From positions 32,664 to 96,663 of the forward strand of contig NZ_SDIF01000019.1 in assembly GCF_004122735.1 (NCBI RefSeq): DNA of 64,000 bases, in the 5' to 3' direction. A model generated the notes under the pieces. It did no database searches. It had not been told where the DNA came from and saw only the letters and a program-made list of their open reading frames with translations. The position numbers and the translations under genes were made by a program. This DNA comes from Streptomyces sioyaensis (lineage in GTDB: Bacteria; Actinomycetota; Actinomycetes; Streptomycetales; Streptomycetaceae). Position 1 is the stretch's first letter. Every line of letters begins with the position of its first letter. Shown piece by piece: positions 1-9,312 of this stretch.

Positions 1-250
1 CGTGAGTGATCGGCTCGCCGGGGCCGTCGCCGTCCTCGTCGGGAAGGCTGACCGCGGCATGGCGCGCTCCGGTCAGCGCGACGGCGTTCTCGGCGATACG
101 GTCCAGCGCACGGCGCAGATCATGATCGGAACCGACCGTCACCATCGCTTCCAGGAGCTGCGGAAGGCGCGAGATCGGCCCGCCCGCCAGCGCGCGCAAG
201 CTGCGCGCGGTGCGGTCGGGGAAATCTCCCGCGGGGTCCGACGGCTTCAG
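1..250 (-). CDS. N-terminus of a GAF-domain sensor/regulator (cut by window edge)
   Basis: Only the first ~83 residues are present, because the gene runs off the left edge. The reverse-strand frame reads through ISRLPQLLEAMVTVGSDHD and then LDRIAENAVALTGARHAAVS. This is the usual opening of actinobacterial GAF-domain histidine kinases and phosphatases, where a short helix is followed by an 'xxxLTGArxAAlgv' strand. No ATG/GTG start with a good ribosome site was found. The frame is open at least to position 250, where a CTG follows a GAGAGG sequence, so the true start is uncertain. The output domain lies outside the window, so kinase, phosphatase and GGDEF versions cannot be told apart. Confidence 0.55.
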   Translation of the reverse strand, partial: MKPSDPAGDFPDRTARSLRALAGGPISRLPQLLEAMVTVGSDHDLRRALDRIAENAVALTGARHAAVSLPDEDGDGPGEPITH

Positions 251-737
251 GGCACACCTCTCACTTTCCGGCCGTTCGGACAGTCTAATTCGGTCGAAAG
301 TGTGTTACCCGCGAAAAATGGATGGTTTCTCCGGTTCGGCCGGGACAGGGCCTGACCTGCGTGTGCTCCATGCCGTCCAGGTCTCCGGCCGATCGACGGC
401 GTGGTCGATCGAGCAGTCCGTCTCGGTCTGTGGTGTACGGGGGCGGCGGGAGGCGCGGCCCTTGGGTGCTTATCCCGGCCACACCCATCAGGGGCGACTT
501 TGAGACAACCTGGAGCTGAGTCGTGCGCCGGGACTTGAGGCCCCCGGGCTGCGGGTAAGCCGTAGTCAACTACGGACACAGCTGCAGAAACACAGGCGCA
601 CAACCGACACACCACCAACGACCCGGCAACGGGCCGACCCGCCCGGATTGCGCCGGGCGCCCCCCACACGTTCCGAACATCTCCGCCGCAGACGCGTGGC
701 CATATCCCGCGCCTCGGCATGAAAGTGGGCCGGGCCG
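251..737. other. Intergenic region, no gene seen
   Basis: This is 487 bp between the divergent GAF gene (reverse) and the STAS gene (forward). Several reading frames are open only because of the high GC content; none has an SD-preceded start or recognisable protein. It presumably carries promoters for both genes, but I could not pick out a convincing -35/-10 pair. Confidence 0.4.
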
Positions 738-1157
738 ATGGATGAAGGTCAGTACTACCCGAGACTCGTGGGACCCAGCCGTGCGGCGGGCGGCACCACC
801 CTTCTCGAAATCCGCGGTGAGCTGGACATCCTCGCCGTGTCGGTGCTGTCCGACCGGCTGGACGACATCACCGGTGCTCAGGGCGTCGATCTCGTGCTGG
901 ACGTGCGCGCGGTGACGTTCATCGACTGCGCCGGACTGTCCCTGCTCAGCCGCGCCCGCCAGCGCGCCCGGCAGCGGGGCGGCAGGCTACGGCTGACCGG
1001 GGCCACCGGCGACGGGAGCGTCGCGCGGCTGCTGCGCATGACCGGGCTGACCGGCAGCTTCGAACTCGTCCCCGACGACGACGGCGCTATGGACGCCGTC
1101 GCCGAGGCCACCGGGCCGGCCGGGGTCACGGACGGCGCCGGCAGCGCCGTCGCCTGA
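738..1157 (+). CDS. STAS-domain anti-sigma factor antagonist-like protein
   Basis: A 139-aa protein with one STAS domain (about residues 15-115). In the partner-switching scheme of SpoIIAA/RsbV proteins, this fold binds an anti-sigma kinase and is controlled by phosphorylation of a conserved Ser in a D-S-S-G loop. Here the loop reads FIDCAGLSLL (residues 61-70), so Cys64-Ala65 occupies the usual Ser pair and the phosphoacceptor appears to be missing. The C-terminus (about 115-139) is a Gly/Ala/Asp-rich tail. It stands alone between the GAF gene and a convergent glutathione peroxidase, with no anti-sigma kinase beside it, so the partner is unknown. A SpoIIE/HATPase protein encoded at 50.5-53.0 kb belongs to the same regulatory world, but no link is visible. 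Confidence 0.8.
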   Translation: MDEGQYYPRLVGPSRAAGGTTLLEIRGELDILAVSVLSDRLDDITGAQGVDLVLDVRAVTFIDCAGLSLLSRARQRARQRGGRLRLTGATGDGSVARLLRMTGLTGSFELVPDDDGAMDAVAEATGPAGVTDGAGSAVA

Positions 1158-1190
1158 CGCGCCCGGACACCCGCCGGCCCGCCCCCGGCC

Positions 1191-1685
1191 TCAGGCCGGA
1201 AGGGCCGCCTCGATGGCGCCGACCAGCTCCTCGGCCTCCGGCTCGGTGCGCGGACGGAAGCGGCCCGCGACCTCACCCCCGGCATCGATCAGGAACTTCT
1301 CGAAGTTCCACTGGATGTCACCGGCCGCGCCCTCGGCATCCTCGGTGGCGGTCAGCGCCGCATACAGCGGGTGCCGGTCCGCGCCGTTGACGTCGGTCTT
1401 CTCGAACAGCGGGAAACTCACGCCGTACGTCGCCGAGCAGAACGTGGCGATCTCTTCCGCGGTGCCCGGCTCCTGGCCCGCGAACTGGTTGCTGGGGAAG
1501 CCCAGCACGCTGAAACCACGGTCCCCGTAGCGCTGCTGCAGCCGCTCCAGGCCCGCATACTGCGGGGTCAGCCCGCACTTGGACGCCACGTTCACCACCA
1601 GCAGGGCTTTGCCCCGGTAGTCGGCGAGGGAAGCGGGTTCACCGGTCAGGGTGCGCAGCGGGATGTCGTACAGGGTCACGGTCAT
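1191..1685 (-). CDS. Glutathione peroxidase family thiol peroxidase
   Basis: A 164-aa protein of normal length for bacterial Gpx enzymes, which reduce hydroperoxides (in bacteria usually with thioredoxin). The family motifs are present: VNVASKCGLTPQ with Cys37 as peroxidatic residue, the GFPSNQF box with the catalytic Gln, and IQWNFEKFL with the catalytic Trp-Asn. The start is set at the ATG preceded by GAGGAG; the same frame is open further upstream but without a ribosome site. It is cytoplasmic, with no signal peptide. It converges with the STAS gene (33 bp gap). A small upstream gene overlaps its start. Confidence 0.9.
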   Translation of the reverse strand: MTVTLYDIPLRTLTGEPASLADYRGKALLVVNVASKCGLTPQYAGLERLQQRYGDRGFSVLGFPSNQFAGQEPGTAEEIATFCSATYGVSFPLFEKTDVNGADRHPLYAALTATEDAEGAAGDIQWNFEKFLIDAGGEVAGRFRPRTEPEAEELVGAIEAALPA

Positions 1686-1950
1686 GCTCCTCGTTACGGG
1701 TCCGCGGACTGGGACGTCCTTCCTGTGTCCCAACAGCGGCGCCCGCCCTGATCTTCCCCGGATCGTCGACCGGCCAGGAAACGACCGGCCGGAGCTCCCC
1801 CGAGCGCCACTCCTTGAGCAGCTGGTCGAAGATCGGCGTTTCCCCCTCGGCCGGGCGCCGTGTGTGAGGGGCCGGGGGTGGCAGCGGCGGCGGCCGGCGG
1901 GGGAGGGAGATGCGCTGGAAGGGGTGCGAGGCGGGCTTCTCGGCGTCCAT
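1639..1950 (-). CDS. Small hypothetical protein upstream of and overlapping gpx
   Basis: A candidate 103-aa protein beginning MDAEKPASHPFQR. The middle (ETPIFDQLLKEWRSGELR) looks like real coding sequence: G/C dominates the third position and the short helix with an aromatic anchor resembles small Streptomyces proteins of unknown function. The N-terminal third is Pro/Arg-rich. It overlaps the glutathione peroxidase start by 47 nt on the same strand in another frame. Either the two are translationally coupled or the last ~30 residues are read-through after a lost stop. The ribosome site is weak. Function unknown. Confidence 0.4.
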   Translation of the reverse strand: MDAEKPASHPFQRISLPRRPPPLPPPAPHTRRPAEGETPIFDQLLKEWRSGELRPVVSWPVDDPGKIRAGAAVGTQEGRPSPRTRNEEHDRDPVRHPAAHPDR

Positions 1951-2881
1951 GTCCGGACTCAACCGGAATTCGGCCCCCGAGTTGCGGGACGCGGCCGGGA
2001 CGGCTCTCAGATGCCCCTGCGGTGGTGACGGGCAGAAGATACGTTCGCGCCCGGGCGGACGGTCCGTCGGCCGCTTCTTGCTCAGCAGCCTCGTGTGCCA
2101 CGGGTCCGGCCCCTGTGTTCCGCGCCGGTGGGGGCGCCTCGTGTCGGCCCCGGGCGCCGGAGCGGAGGGCCCGGCCGGCCGGGTACCGCTCCGCGCCCCG
2201 CCCGGCCGCATGCCACGAAGGCTCGCTGATGGACATCAACTCCCGCTTGTAGTACGGAAGTTGCGCGGCGGAAGCGGTGGGTGCCGCGCCCGCCGGGGAA
2301 GTCCGCCGGGTCCAGCCTCGGCCCGGGCGCCGGACCCGGTCCCGCCGTGCACCGGCAGCCGCCCGTCGCCCGCGCGTGAACGGGCCCGCCGGCCCCCGTG
2401 GTTGTCGGCCCGGGGTGACGCGGCCCGGCGGACCCGGTGTTCGGTACCGGCCTGCCCGAACGGTCCCCCGTGCGGACGTCGTTCCCTGTCACCCGCGCGG
2501 GCGGGAGGTGTCCGGGCGTCCCGGCCGGCGGCTGACGGGCGCCCGGACGCCCCGGGAAGGACGAGGCGACGCGCCTACCAGGGGCCCGGCCACGACGGGT
2601 GCCGGGCACCGGGCCCGGCGGTGGGGTTCCGCGCGAGCTCCAGCGGCACGGACGGGTACGGCAGATGGAGCACGGATGCTCGGCCCCGGCTCTGTTCGAT
2701 CAACGTTCACCTGCATGGCTCACAGATCTCGCGCCGCCCGTGGGTCCCGGCCACGATCGAATCCGGGACGCCCCCCAGGACACCGGGCAGGCCGCCCCAC
2801 CATCCGGCTCAGTCACCGGATCGCACCGGAACTGACGACGCACCACTGGGGCCACCGGGCCCCGAAGGAGATGCGTAGACG
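1951..2881. other. Gene-poor region upstream of the spore-pigment operon
   Basis: About 0.93 kb with no convincing gene. Long frames exist on both strands but translate to Pro/Arg/Gly/Ala-rich sequence without motifs or ribosome sites. The region is extremely GC-rich with many CCGG runs. Because the WhiE-type operon begins at 2882, its promoter(s) should lie in the last few hundred bases. The only clear signal is GAAGGAG 11 nt before the ATG. Confidence 0.4.
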
Positions 2882-4000
2882 ATGACAACGCTGTCGGAAC
2901 GAATATCCCAGTCAGCCTTCGACGGCTCGCGGCTTCGGGTCGTGCTGCTTCTGGATCTCCACGAGGGAGCCCAGCAGCGCTTCATGGAAGCCTATGAGCA
3001 CCTGCGCAATCAGGTCGCGTCCGTCCCCGGGCACATCAACGACCAACTGTGCCAGTCCATCGAGAACCCCTCGCAGTGGCTCATCACCAGTGAGTGGGAG
3101 AGCGCCCCGCCCTTCCTCGCCTGGGTCAACAGCGAGGAACACGTCAAGATGGTCCAGCCGCTGCACAGCTGTGTGCGCGACACCCGGTCGCTGCGCTTCA
3201 GCGTCCTGCGCGAGACCTCGAACATCGCGAGCCTCGCCCCCGAGCCCCCCAAGGGCCGGCTGCAGGCCAACCCCCGCGTCGGCGACGGCGTCGTCCGGCA
3301 CGCACTGACCTTCACCGTGAAGCCGGGCAGCGAATCGATGGTCGCGGAGATCCTCGCCGGCTACACCTCCCCGGAGGCCCGGGTCGACGACACCACGCGG
3401 CTGCGCCGCACCTCCCTGTTCATGCACGGCAACCGCGTCGTGCGCACCGTGGAGGTACAGGGCGACCTGGTCGCGGCGCTGCGTCACATCTCCCAGCAGC
3501 CCGAGATCCGGGCCGTCGAGGAGGCGGTCAACCCGTATCTGGAGCAGGACCGCGACCTCAGCGACCCGAACTCCGCCCGGGTGTTCTTCACCCGCGCCGC
3601 ACTGCCCGCGGTGCACCACGTCGCGGCGAGCGGGCAGCAGCCCGACGGCATCCGCCGGCACGCGCTGTACTACCCCGCCAAAGAAGGGTGCGGGATGGCC
3701 CTGGCCAGGATGCTGGCCCACCAGGACGAGCTGGCCGCGGACGACCCGCAGTGCCCCATCACCGGCAGCACCGTCTTCCAGCGCGACGACGTGGTGGTCC
3801 GGCTCATCGATCTGCGGATCCCCCTCGACAGCGATCCCATGCTGGCGCTGGGTGTCCGCGGTCCCCGCAAGACGGCGGTGCTGCGGCGCCTCCTCGACAC
3901 CGATGAGGCCGGCGGTCTGTCGAACGACCGCGAGGTGGCGCACTTCCTGGAGCGCTCCGACATGGCCCTCATCACCGACCGCCGGGCGCCGGACGCCTGA
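2882..4000 (+). CDS. whiEI: SchA/CurD-like protein, WhiE ORFI type, spore pigment cluster
   Basis: A 372-aa protein at the head of the spore-pigment operon. Its position and content match the SchA/CurD/WhiE-ORFI proteins of Streptomyces pigment clusters, whose biochemical role is not established. Three similar stretches can be picked out that resemble ferredoxin-like/ABM monooxygenase-type modules. These are about 15-110 ([20 protein letters not shown]), 135-240 ([20 protein letters not shown]) and 255-350 ([19 protein letters not shown]). The internal repetition suggests a tandem-domain origin. GAAGGAG lies 11 nt before the ATG. A cupin gene follows after 67 nt. Confidence 0.85.
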   Translation: MTTLSERISQSAFDGSRLRVVLLLDLHEGAQQRFMEAYEHLRNQVASVPGHINDQLCQSIENPSQWLITSEWESAPPFLAWVNSEEHVKMVQPLHSCVRDTRSLRFSVLRETSNIASLAPEPPKGRLQANPRVGDGVVRHALTFTVKPGSESMVAEILAGYTSPEARVDDTTRLRRTSLFMHGNRVVRTVEVQGDLVAALRHISQQPEIRAVEEAVNPYLEQDRDLSDPNSARVFFTRAALPAVHHVAASGQQPDGIRRHALYYPAKEGCGMALARMLAHQDELAADDPQCPITGSTVFQRDDVVVRLIDLRIPLDSDPMLALGVRGPRKTAVLRRLLDTDEAGGLSNDREVAHFLERSDMALITDRRAPDA

Positions 4001-4067
4001 GCGCACCCGCCCGCAGCAGGTCCCGTCCCCCTCAACCGCCGGCCCCACGCCCCTGGAGGAATCAGCC

Positions 4068-4502
4068 ATGACCACGCACCGCCCACGCATCGTGGACCTC
4101 AGCGAGACCCAGCCCAACCGCCGGCGCGGAGGTGACCTGCGCGCCATGCTGACACCTACCGCGGTGGGCGCCACGAGCGGCTTCATGGGCATGGCACTCG
4201 TCCAGCCCGGCGAGCGCATCGGCGAGCACTACCACCCGTACTCCGAGGAGTTCGTGTACGTCGTCCAGGGCGCGCTCGAAGTGGACCTCGACGGGGAGGC
4301 GCACCCGCTGCGCCCGGACCAAGGGCTGCTGATTCCCCCTTATATGCGGCACCGCTTCCGCAATGTGGGGGACGTGGAGGCCCGGATGGTCTTCCACCTC
4401 GGTCCGCTGGCCCCGCGCCCCGAGCTCGGCCACGTCGACACCGAGGGCACGGAGGAGAGCACCCCCGCCGCACCGCCCGAACGCACGGAGCCGGTGTCAT
4501 GA
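4068..4502 (+). CDS. whiEII: Cupin-domain protein, WhiE ORFII type
   Basis: A 144-aa single-domain cupin, matching the second gene of whiE-type clusters. Cupin motif 1 is [21 protein letters not shown], giving the His-x-His-(x)n-Glu metal ligands, and motif 2 includes [15 protein letters not shown] with the last His. The protein may chaperone or cyclise the polyketide, but its exact reaction in pigment formation is not known. TGGAGGA precedes the ATG by 5 nt. The 3' end overlaps the ketosynthase start by 4 nt (ATGA), a sign of translational coupling. The C-terminus is a short Pro/Glu/Thr-rich tail. Confidence 0.88.
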   Translation: MTTHRPRIVDLSETQPNRRRGGDLRAMLTPTAVGATSGFMGMALVQPGERIGEHYHPYSEEFVYVVQGALEVDLDGEAHPLRPDQGLLIPPYMRHRFRNVGDVEARMVFHLGPLAPRPELGHVDTEGTEESTPAAPPERTEPVS

Positions 4503-5764
4503 CCCGCCGCGTGGCGGTCACCGGCGTCGGTATCGTCGCGCCCGGCGGTGTGGGGGTGCCCGCCTTCTGGGACCTGCTGTCCGCCGGACGTACGGCTACC
4601 CGTGGCATCACCCTCTTCGACCCGGCGGGGTTCCGCTCACGTATCGCCGCCGAGTGCGACTTCGATCCCGCGGCCCACGGTCTGAGCAGCGAGCAGGTGG
4701 CCCGCTCGGACCGGTACGTCCAGTTCGCCATGGTCGCCGCGCGCGAGGCGCTGCGCGACGCCGGGCTGGACGCCGGGGCGGAGGATCCCTGGCGCATCGG
4801 GGTGTCCCTGGGCACCGCCGTCGGCGGCACCACGCGGCTGGAACACGACTACGTCGCCGTCAGCGGCCACGGGCAGCGGTGGGATGTCGACCACCGTCCG
4901 GCCGGCCGGTATCTGGAGCGGGCGTTCTCCCCGAGTTCGCTGGCCTCCGCGGTGGCCGAGCAGGTCGGTGCGCACGGGCCGGTGCAGACCGTCTCCACGG
5001 GCTGCACCTCCGGCCTCGACGCCATCGGCTACGCCTTCCACTCCATCGAGGAGGGCAAGGCCGATGTGTGCATCGCCGGTGCCTCGGACTCACCGATCTC
5101 CCCGATCACGGTCGCCTGCTTCGACGCCATCAAGGCGACCTCCCCCAACAACGACGACCCCGCCCATGCCTCACGGCCGTTCGACGCCCATCGCGACGGG
5201 TTCGTGATGGGTGAGGGCGGCGCCGTCCTCGTGTTGGAAGAGCTGGAACACGCCCGTGCCCGCGGCGCGCGTATCCACTGCGAGATCCGTGGCTATGCCA
5301 CCTTCGGCAACGCCTACCACATGACCGGCCTCACCCAGGAAGGCCTGGAGATGGCCGAGGCGATCAACCGGGCCCTGGCCCACGCCAGGCTCGACGCGAC
5401 TCAGGTGGACTACGTCAACGCCCACGGCTCGGGCACCCAGCAGAACGACCGGCACGAAACGGCCGCGGTCAAGCGGTCCCTGGGCGAACACGCCCGCAGA
5501 ATCCCGATGAGTTCCATCAAATCCATGGTCGGCCACTCACTGGGGGCCATCGGCGCGATCGAGATCGTGGCCTGTGTGCTGGCACTCACGCACCAGGTGG
5601 TGCCGCCGACGGCCAACTACGAGACTCCGGACCCGGAGTGCGACCTCGACTACGTGCCCAAGACGGCACGGGAGCTGCCGCTGCGTTCGGTGCTCTCGGT
5701 CGGCAGCGGGTTCGGTGGTTTCCAGTCAGCGGTGGTACTGACCCGACAGGGTGGGAGGGCATGA
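4499..5764 (+). CDS. whiEIII: Type II PKS ketosynthase alpha subunit, WhiE ORFIII type
   Basis: A 421-aa ketosynthase that condenses malonyl extender units on the ACP, paired with the chain-length factor encoded next. The full catalytic set is visible: Cys169 in [10 protein letters not shown], His309 in NAHGSGT and His346 in SMVGHSLGA, so it is an active KS rather than a CLF. The length is normal. It overlaps the upstream cupin and the downstream CLF through ATGA junctions, which fixes a 1:1 translation unit. In characterised whiE clusters the minimal PKS makes a long-chain (about C24) aromatic polyketide for grey spore pigment. The same product class is inferred here. Confidence 0.96.
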   Translation: MTRRVAVTGVGIVAPGGVGVPAFWDLLSAGRTATRGITLFDPAGFRSRIAAECDFDPAAHGLSSEQVARSDRYVQFAMVAAREALRDAGLDAGAEDPWRIGVSLGTAVGGTTRLEHDYVAVSGHGQRWDVDHRPAGRYLERAFSPSSLASAVAEQVGAHGPVQTVSTGCTSGLDAIGYAFHSIEEGKADVCIAGASDSPISPITVACFDAIKATSPNNDDPAHASRPFDAHRDGFVMGEGGAVLVLEELEHARARGARIHCEIRGYATFGNAYHMTGLTQEGLEMAEAINRALAHARLDATQVDYVNAHGSGTQQNDRHETAAVKRSLGEHARRIPMSSIKSMVGHSLGAIGAIEIVACVLALTHQVVPPTANYETPDPECDLDYVPKTARELPLRSVLSVGSGFGGFQSAVVLTRQGGRA

Positions 5765-7014
5765 TGAGCTCCCCGAAGGAACGTCGCTCCGTCGTCACCG
5801 GCATCGGCGTCATCGCCCCCAACGGGGTGAGCACCGAGACCTTCTGGAAGGCGACCGTCGAGGGCATCAGCGTCCTCGACCACGTCACCCGCGACGGGTG
5901 TGAACATCTGCCGCTCAAGGTCGCGGGCGAGGTCCGCGGCTTCGATCCGGGGGATCTGATCGAGGAGCGCTACCTCGTCCAGACCGACCGGTTCACGCAC
6001 TTCGCCATGGCGGCGGCCAACCTCGCGCTGGACGACGCCCGGATGGGCCGCGCCGACTACAACGACTCGCCGTTCGCGGTGGGGGTCGTCACGGCCGCCG
6101 GATCGGGCGGTGGTGAGTTCGGCCAGCGGGAGCTGCAACGGCTCTGGGGCCAGGGCTCCCGTTACGTCGGCCCGTACCAGTCCATCGCCTGGTTCTACGC
6201 GGCGAGCACCGGCCAGATCTCCATCCGCGGCGGCTTCAAGGGGCCGTGCGGAGTGGTGGCCAGCGACGAGGCCGGCGGCCTGGACGCGCTGGCGCACGCC
6301 GCCCGCACCATACGGCGCGGCACCGATGCCGTCGTCGTGGGCGCCGCGGAGGCACCGCTGGCCCCCTACTCGGTCGTCTGCCAGCTCGGCTACGACGATC
6401 TGAGCCGGCTCGACGATCCGGCCCGCGCCTACCGCCCGTTCACCAGCGGTGCGTGCGGATTCGTGCCCGCCGAGGGCGGCGCGATGCTGATCGTCGAGGA
6501 GGAGGCGGCCGCCGTCGACCGCGGGGCGACCGTCCGGGCGGTGCTGGCCGGGCATGCCGCGACCTTCACCGGGGCCTCCCTGTGGGAGGAGTCCCGGGAG
6601 GGGCTGGCGCATGCGATCCGCGGCGCACTCCAGGACGCACGGTGCGCCCCAGAGGAGATAGATGTGGTGTTCGCCGACGCGCTCGGTGTCCCTGCGGCCG
6701 ACCGGGCCGAGGCACTGGCGCTCGCGGACGCCCTGGGCCGGCACGCCGCGCAGGTCCCGGTGACGGCACCCAAGACCGGTACCGGCCGGGCGTACTGCGG
6801 TGCCCCCGTTCTGGACGCCGCGGCCGCGGTGCTCGCCATGGAGCACGGCGTCGTGCCGCCCACCCCCAACGTCGTCGACGTCTGCCATGACCTCGACGTG
6901 GTGACCGGCCGGGCCCGCCCCGGCGAGTTGCGGACGGCGTTGGTGCTGAGCCGGGGACTGATGGGCTCGAACGCGGCAATGGTGCTGCGGCAGGGCTCCG
7001 GGTCCCCCTCGTGA
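5761..7014 (+). CDS. whiEIV: Type II PKS chain-length factor (ketosynthase beta), WhiE ORFIV type
   Basis: A 417-aa KS-fold subunit without the active-site Cys, partner of the KS-alpha and determinant of chain length. At the position of the KS cysteine the sequence is [13 protein letters not shown]. Most CLFs have Gln just before the AGG; this one has Glu. The His pair of the active KS is also absent (FADALGV and [11 protein letters not shown] instead). The start is chosen at the ATGA overlap with KS-alpha; a second ATG follows immediately. Fifteen nt separate it from the ACP gene. Confidence 0.94.
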   Translation: MMSSPKERRSVVTGIGVIAPNGVSTETFWKATVEGISVLDHVTRDGCEHLPLKVAGEVRGFDPGDLIEERYLVQTDRFTHFAMAAANLALDDARMGRADYNDSPFAVGVVTAAGSGGGEFGQRELQRLWGQGSRYVGPYQSIAWFYAASTGQISIRGGFKGPCGVVASDEAGGLDALAHAARTIRRGTDAVVVGAAEAPLAPYSVVCQLGYDDLSRLDDPARAYRPFTSGACGFVPAEGGAMLIVEEEAAAVDRGATVRAVLAGHAATFTGASLWEESREGLAHAIRGALQDARCAPEEIDVVFADALGVPAADRAEALALADALGRHAAQVPVTAPKTGTGRAYCGAPVLDAAAAVLAMEHGVVPPTPNVVDVCHDLDVVTGRARPGELRTALVLSRGLMGSNAAMVLRQGSGSPS

Positions 7015-7029
7015 GAAGGAGAACCCCGC

Positions 7030-7774
<745 letters not shown>

Positions 7775-7830
7775 CGGCCCGCCAGGCCGCGTCCGGACCG
7801 CCACCCGGCGGCAATGAAGGGACCCCCCTG

Positions 7831-8163
7831 ATGCATCACGCTCTGATCGTCGCCCGCATGGCACCCGGCTCCGCCCCGGACATCGCCGAGGTCTTCCGGG
7901 CCTCCGACCGTACGGAGCTGCCCCACCTGGTCGGGGTCAAGCGGCGGACGCTCTTCCAGTTCGGTGACGTGTATCTGCACCTCATCGAATCCGACCGGCC
8001 GCCCGGCCCGGAGATCGCCAAGGTGGCGGAGCACCCCGAGTTCCGCAACGTCAGCGAGCGGCTCTCCGCGTTCGTCAGCGCCTACGACCCGGAGACCTGG
8101 CGCAGCCCCAAGGACGCGCAGGCCCAGCAGTTCTACAGCTGGCAGTGCGAGGGCAGCGGCTGA
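7831..8163 (+). CDS. whiEVII: TcmI-family polyketide cyclase, WhiE ORFVII type
   Basis: A 110-aa ferredoxin-like cyclase of the TcmI/WhiE-ORFVII family, which closes later rings of the aromatic polyketide. It begins MHHALIVARMAPGSAPDIAEV and contains the characteristic LPHLVGVKRRTLFQFGDVYL segment. It is the last gene of the pigment operon on this strand, 56 nt after the aromatase. A very strong hairpin terminator follows. In S. coelicolor the next gene is the divergent hydroxylase ORFVIII; here that position is occupied by a convergent methyltransferase. Confidence 0.92.
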   Translation: MHHALIVARMAPGSAPDIAEVFRASDRTELPHLVGVKRRTLFQFGDVYLHLIESDRPPGPEIAKVAEHPEFRNVSERLSAFVSAYDPETWRSPKDAQAQQFYSWQCEGSG

Positions 8164-8220
8164 CGCGTACGCGGAGCCGGGGCCAGCCCCCGGCTTCCGC
8201 GCCGGCCCGGGCAGGGGCGA

Positions 8221-8258
8221 GGTCGCCCGGCGAGGAGCAGTCTCCTCGCCGGGCGACC
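8221..8258. terminator. Bidirectional hairpin terminator
   Basis: Perfect 17-bp arms (8221-8237 and 8242-8258) around a 4-nt CAGT loop sit between the convergent pigment operon and the methyltransferase gene. No long T-run is present, which is normal for Streptomyces terminators. It can serve both strands. Confidence 0.85.
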
Positions 8259-8276
8259 TGCCGTGTATGCCCGGGT

Positions 8277-9305
8277 TCATTCGGGGACGGTGCACTCGAA
8301 GGCGTGCAGATACGGGTTGACGACCCGGAGCTCGCCGACCTTCAGTCCGGCGTCCGTCATCCGGCTCACCAGGCTGGACCTGGTGTGCTTGGCCCCGCCG
8401 ACGTTGAGGAGCAGCAGCAGGTCCATCGCCGTGGTGAACTTCATCGAGGGGCTGTCGTCGACGAGGTTCTCGATGATCACGACGCGGGCGCCGGGGCGGG
8501 CGGCCCCGACGACGTTGTGCAGCGTGCGGCGGGTGCTCTCGTCGTCCCACTCCAGGATGTTCTTGATGATGTAGACATCGGCCTGGACGGGGATCTCCTT
8601 CCGGCAGTCACCGGGCACGATCCGTACCCGCGAGGCGAGCGGGCCGCCGTCCCGCAGTCGCGGGTCCGGGTTCGCCACGACCGTGGGCAGATCGAGCAGG
8701 GTGCCCTGCATCGCGGGGTACTTCTCCAGCAGGCTGGCCAGGACGTGCCCCTGACCACCGCCGATGTCCGCCACCGACGATGCCCCGGTCAGATCGAGGA
8801 GCTGGGCGATGTCCTGCGCCGACTGCTTGCTGGAGGTCGTCATCGCCCGGTCGAAGACCTCGGCGGACTCCGGTGCGTCCTGGTGCAGATACTCGAAGAA
8901 CCCCTTGCCGTAGAGGCCGTCGAAGACGTTGCGGCCGGAGCGCACCGCCTCGTCGAGCCGCGGCCAGGCGTCCCAGGTCCACGGCTCGGTGCACCACAGG
9001 GAGATGTAGCGCAGGCTGTGGGGGTTGTCCTCGCGCAGCAGCCGGGACATGTCCGTGTGGACGTACTTCCCGTCGTCGGTCTCCGCGAAGATTCCGTAGC
9101 AGGACAGGGTGCGCAGCAGCCGCTCCAGCGGCCGCGCCTCGGCCCGTACCGCGGTGGCCAGCTCCTCGGCGGTGGTGGGCCGGTCGCCGAGCGCGTCGGC
9201 GACGCCGAGGCGCGCCGCCGCCCGTACGGCCGCCGCGCACGCGGCGCCGAAGATCAGCTCACGCAGCTGCATGGCCGGCTGGGGGGTGGGACTTACGGTG
9301 GTCAT
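8277..9305 (-). CDS. SAM-dependent O-methyltransferase, probable pigment tailoring enzyme
   Basis: A 342-aa methyltransferase of the plant-COMT-like/TcmN-TcmO-DmpM type. The N-terminal dimerisation winged helix (about 10-100, RELIFGAACAAAVRAAARLG) is followed by the Rossmann SAM domain. Motif I is VADIGGGQGHVLASLLEKYP, and later motifs include RVRIVPGDCRK and ADVYIIKNILEWDDE. These enzymes methylate phenolic hydroxyls of aromatic polyketides. It faces the pigment operon 114 bp away and probably acts on its product. The start is set at the ATG after AGAGG; the frame is open 61 codons further upstream into the beta-helix gene. It lies 7 bp downstream of the beta-helix gene, so the two are likely co-transcribed. 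Confidence 0.9.
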   Translation of the reverse strand: MTTVSPTPQPAMQLRELIFGAACAAAVRAAARLGVADALGDRPTTAEELATAVRAEARPLERLLRTLSCYGIFAETDDGKYVHTDMSRLLREDNPHSLRYISLWCTEPWTWDAWPRLDEAVRSGRNVFDGLYGKGFFEYLHQDAPESAEVFDRAMTTSSKQSAQDIAQLLDLTGASSVADIGGGQGHVLASLLEKYPAMQGTLLDLPTVVANPDPRLRDGGPLASRVRIVPGDCRKEIPVQADVYIIKNILEWDDESTRRTLHNVVGAARPGARVVIIENLVDDSPSMKFTTAMDLLLLLNVGGAKHTRSSLVSRMTDAGLKVGELRVVNPYLHAFECTVPE

Positions 9306-9312
9306 TCCGCCT

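Noticed and set aside
1910..2878. Long forward open frame of 322 codons upstream of the pigment operon
   Set aside because: Arg/Pro/Gly-rich translation with no motif, no ribosome site, and heavily overlapped by other equally open frames; typical of GC-rich non-coding DNA.
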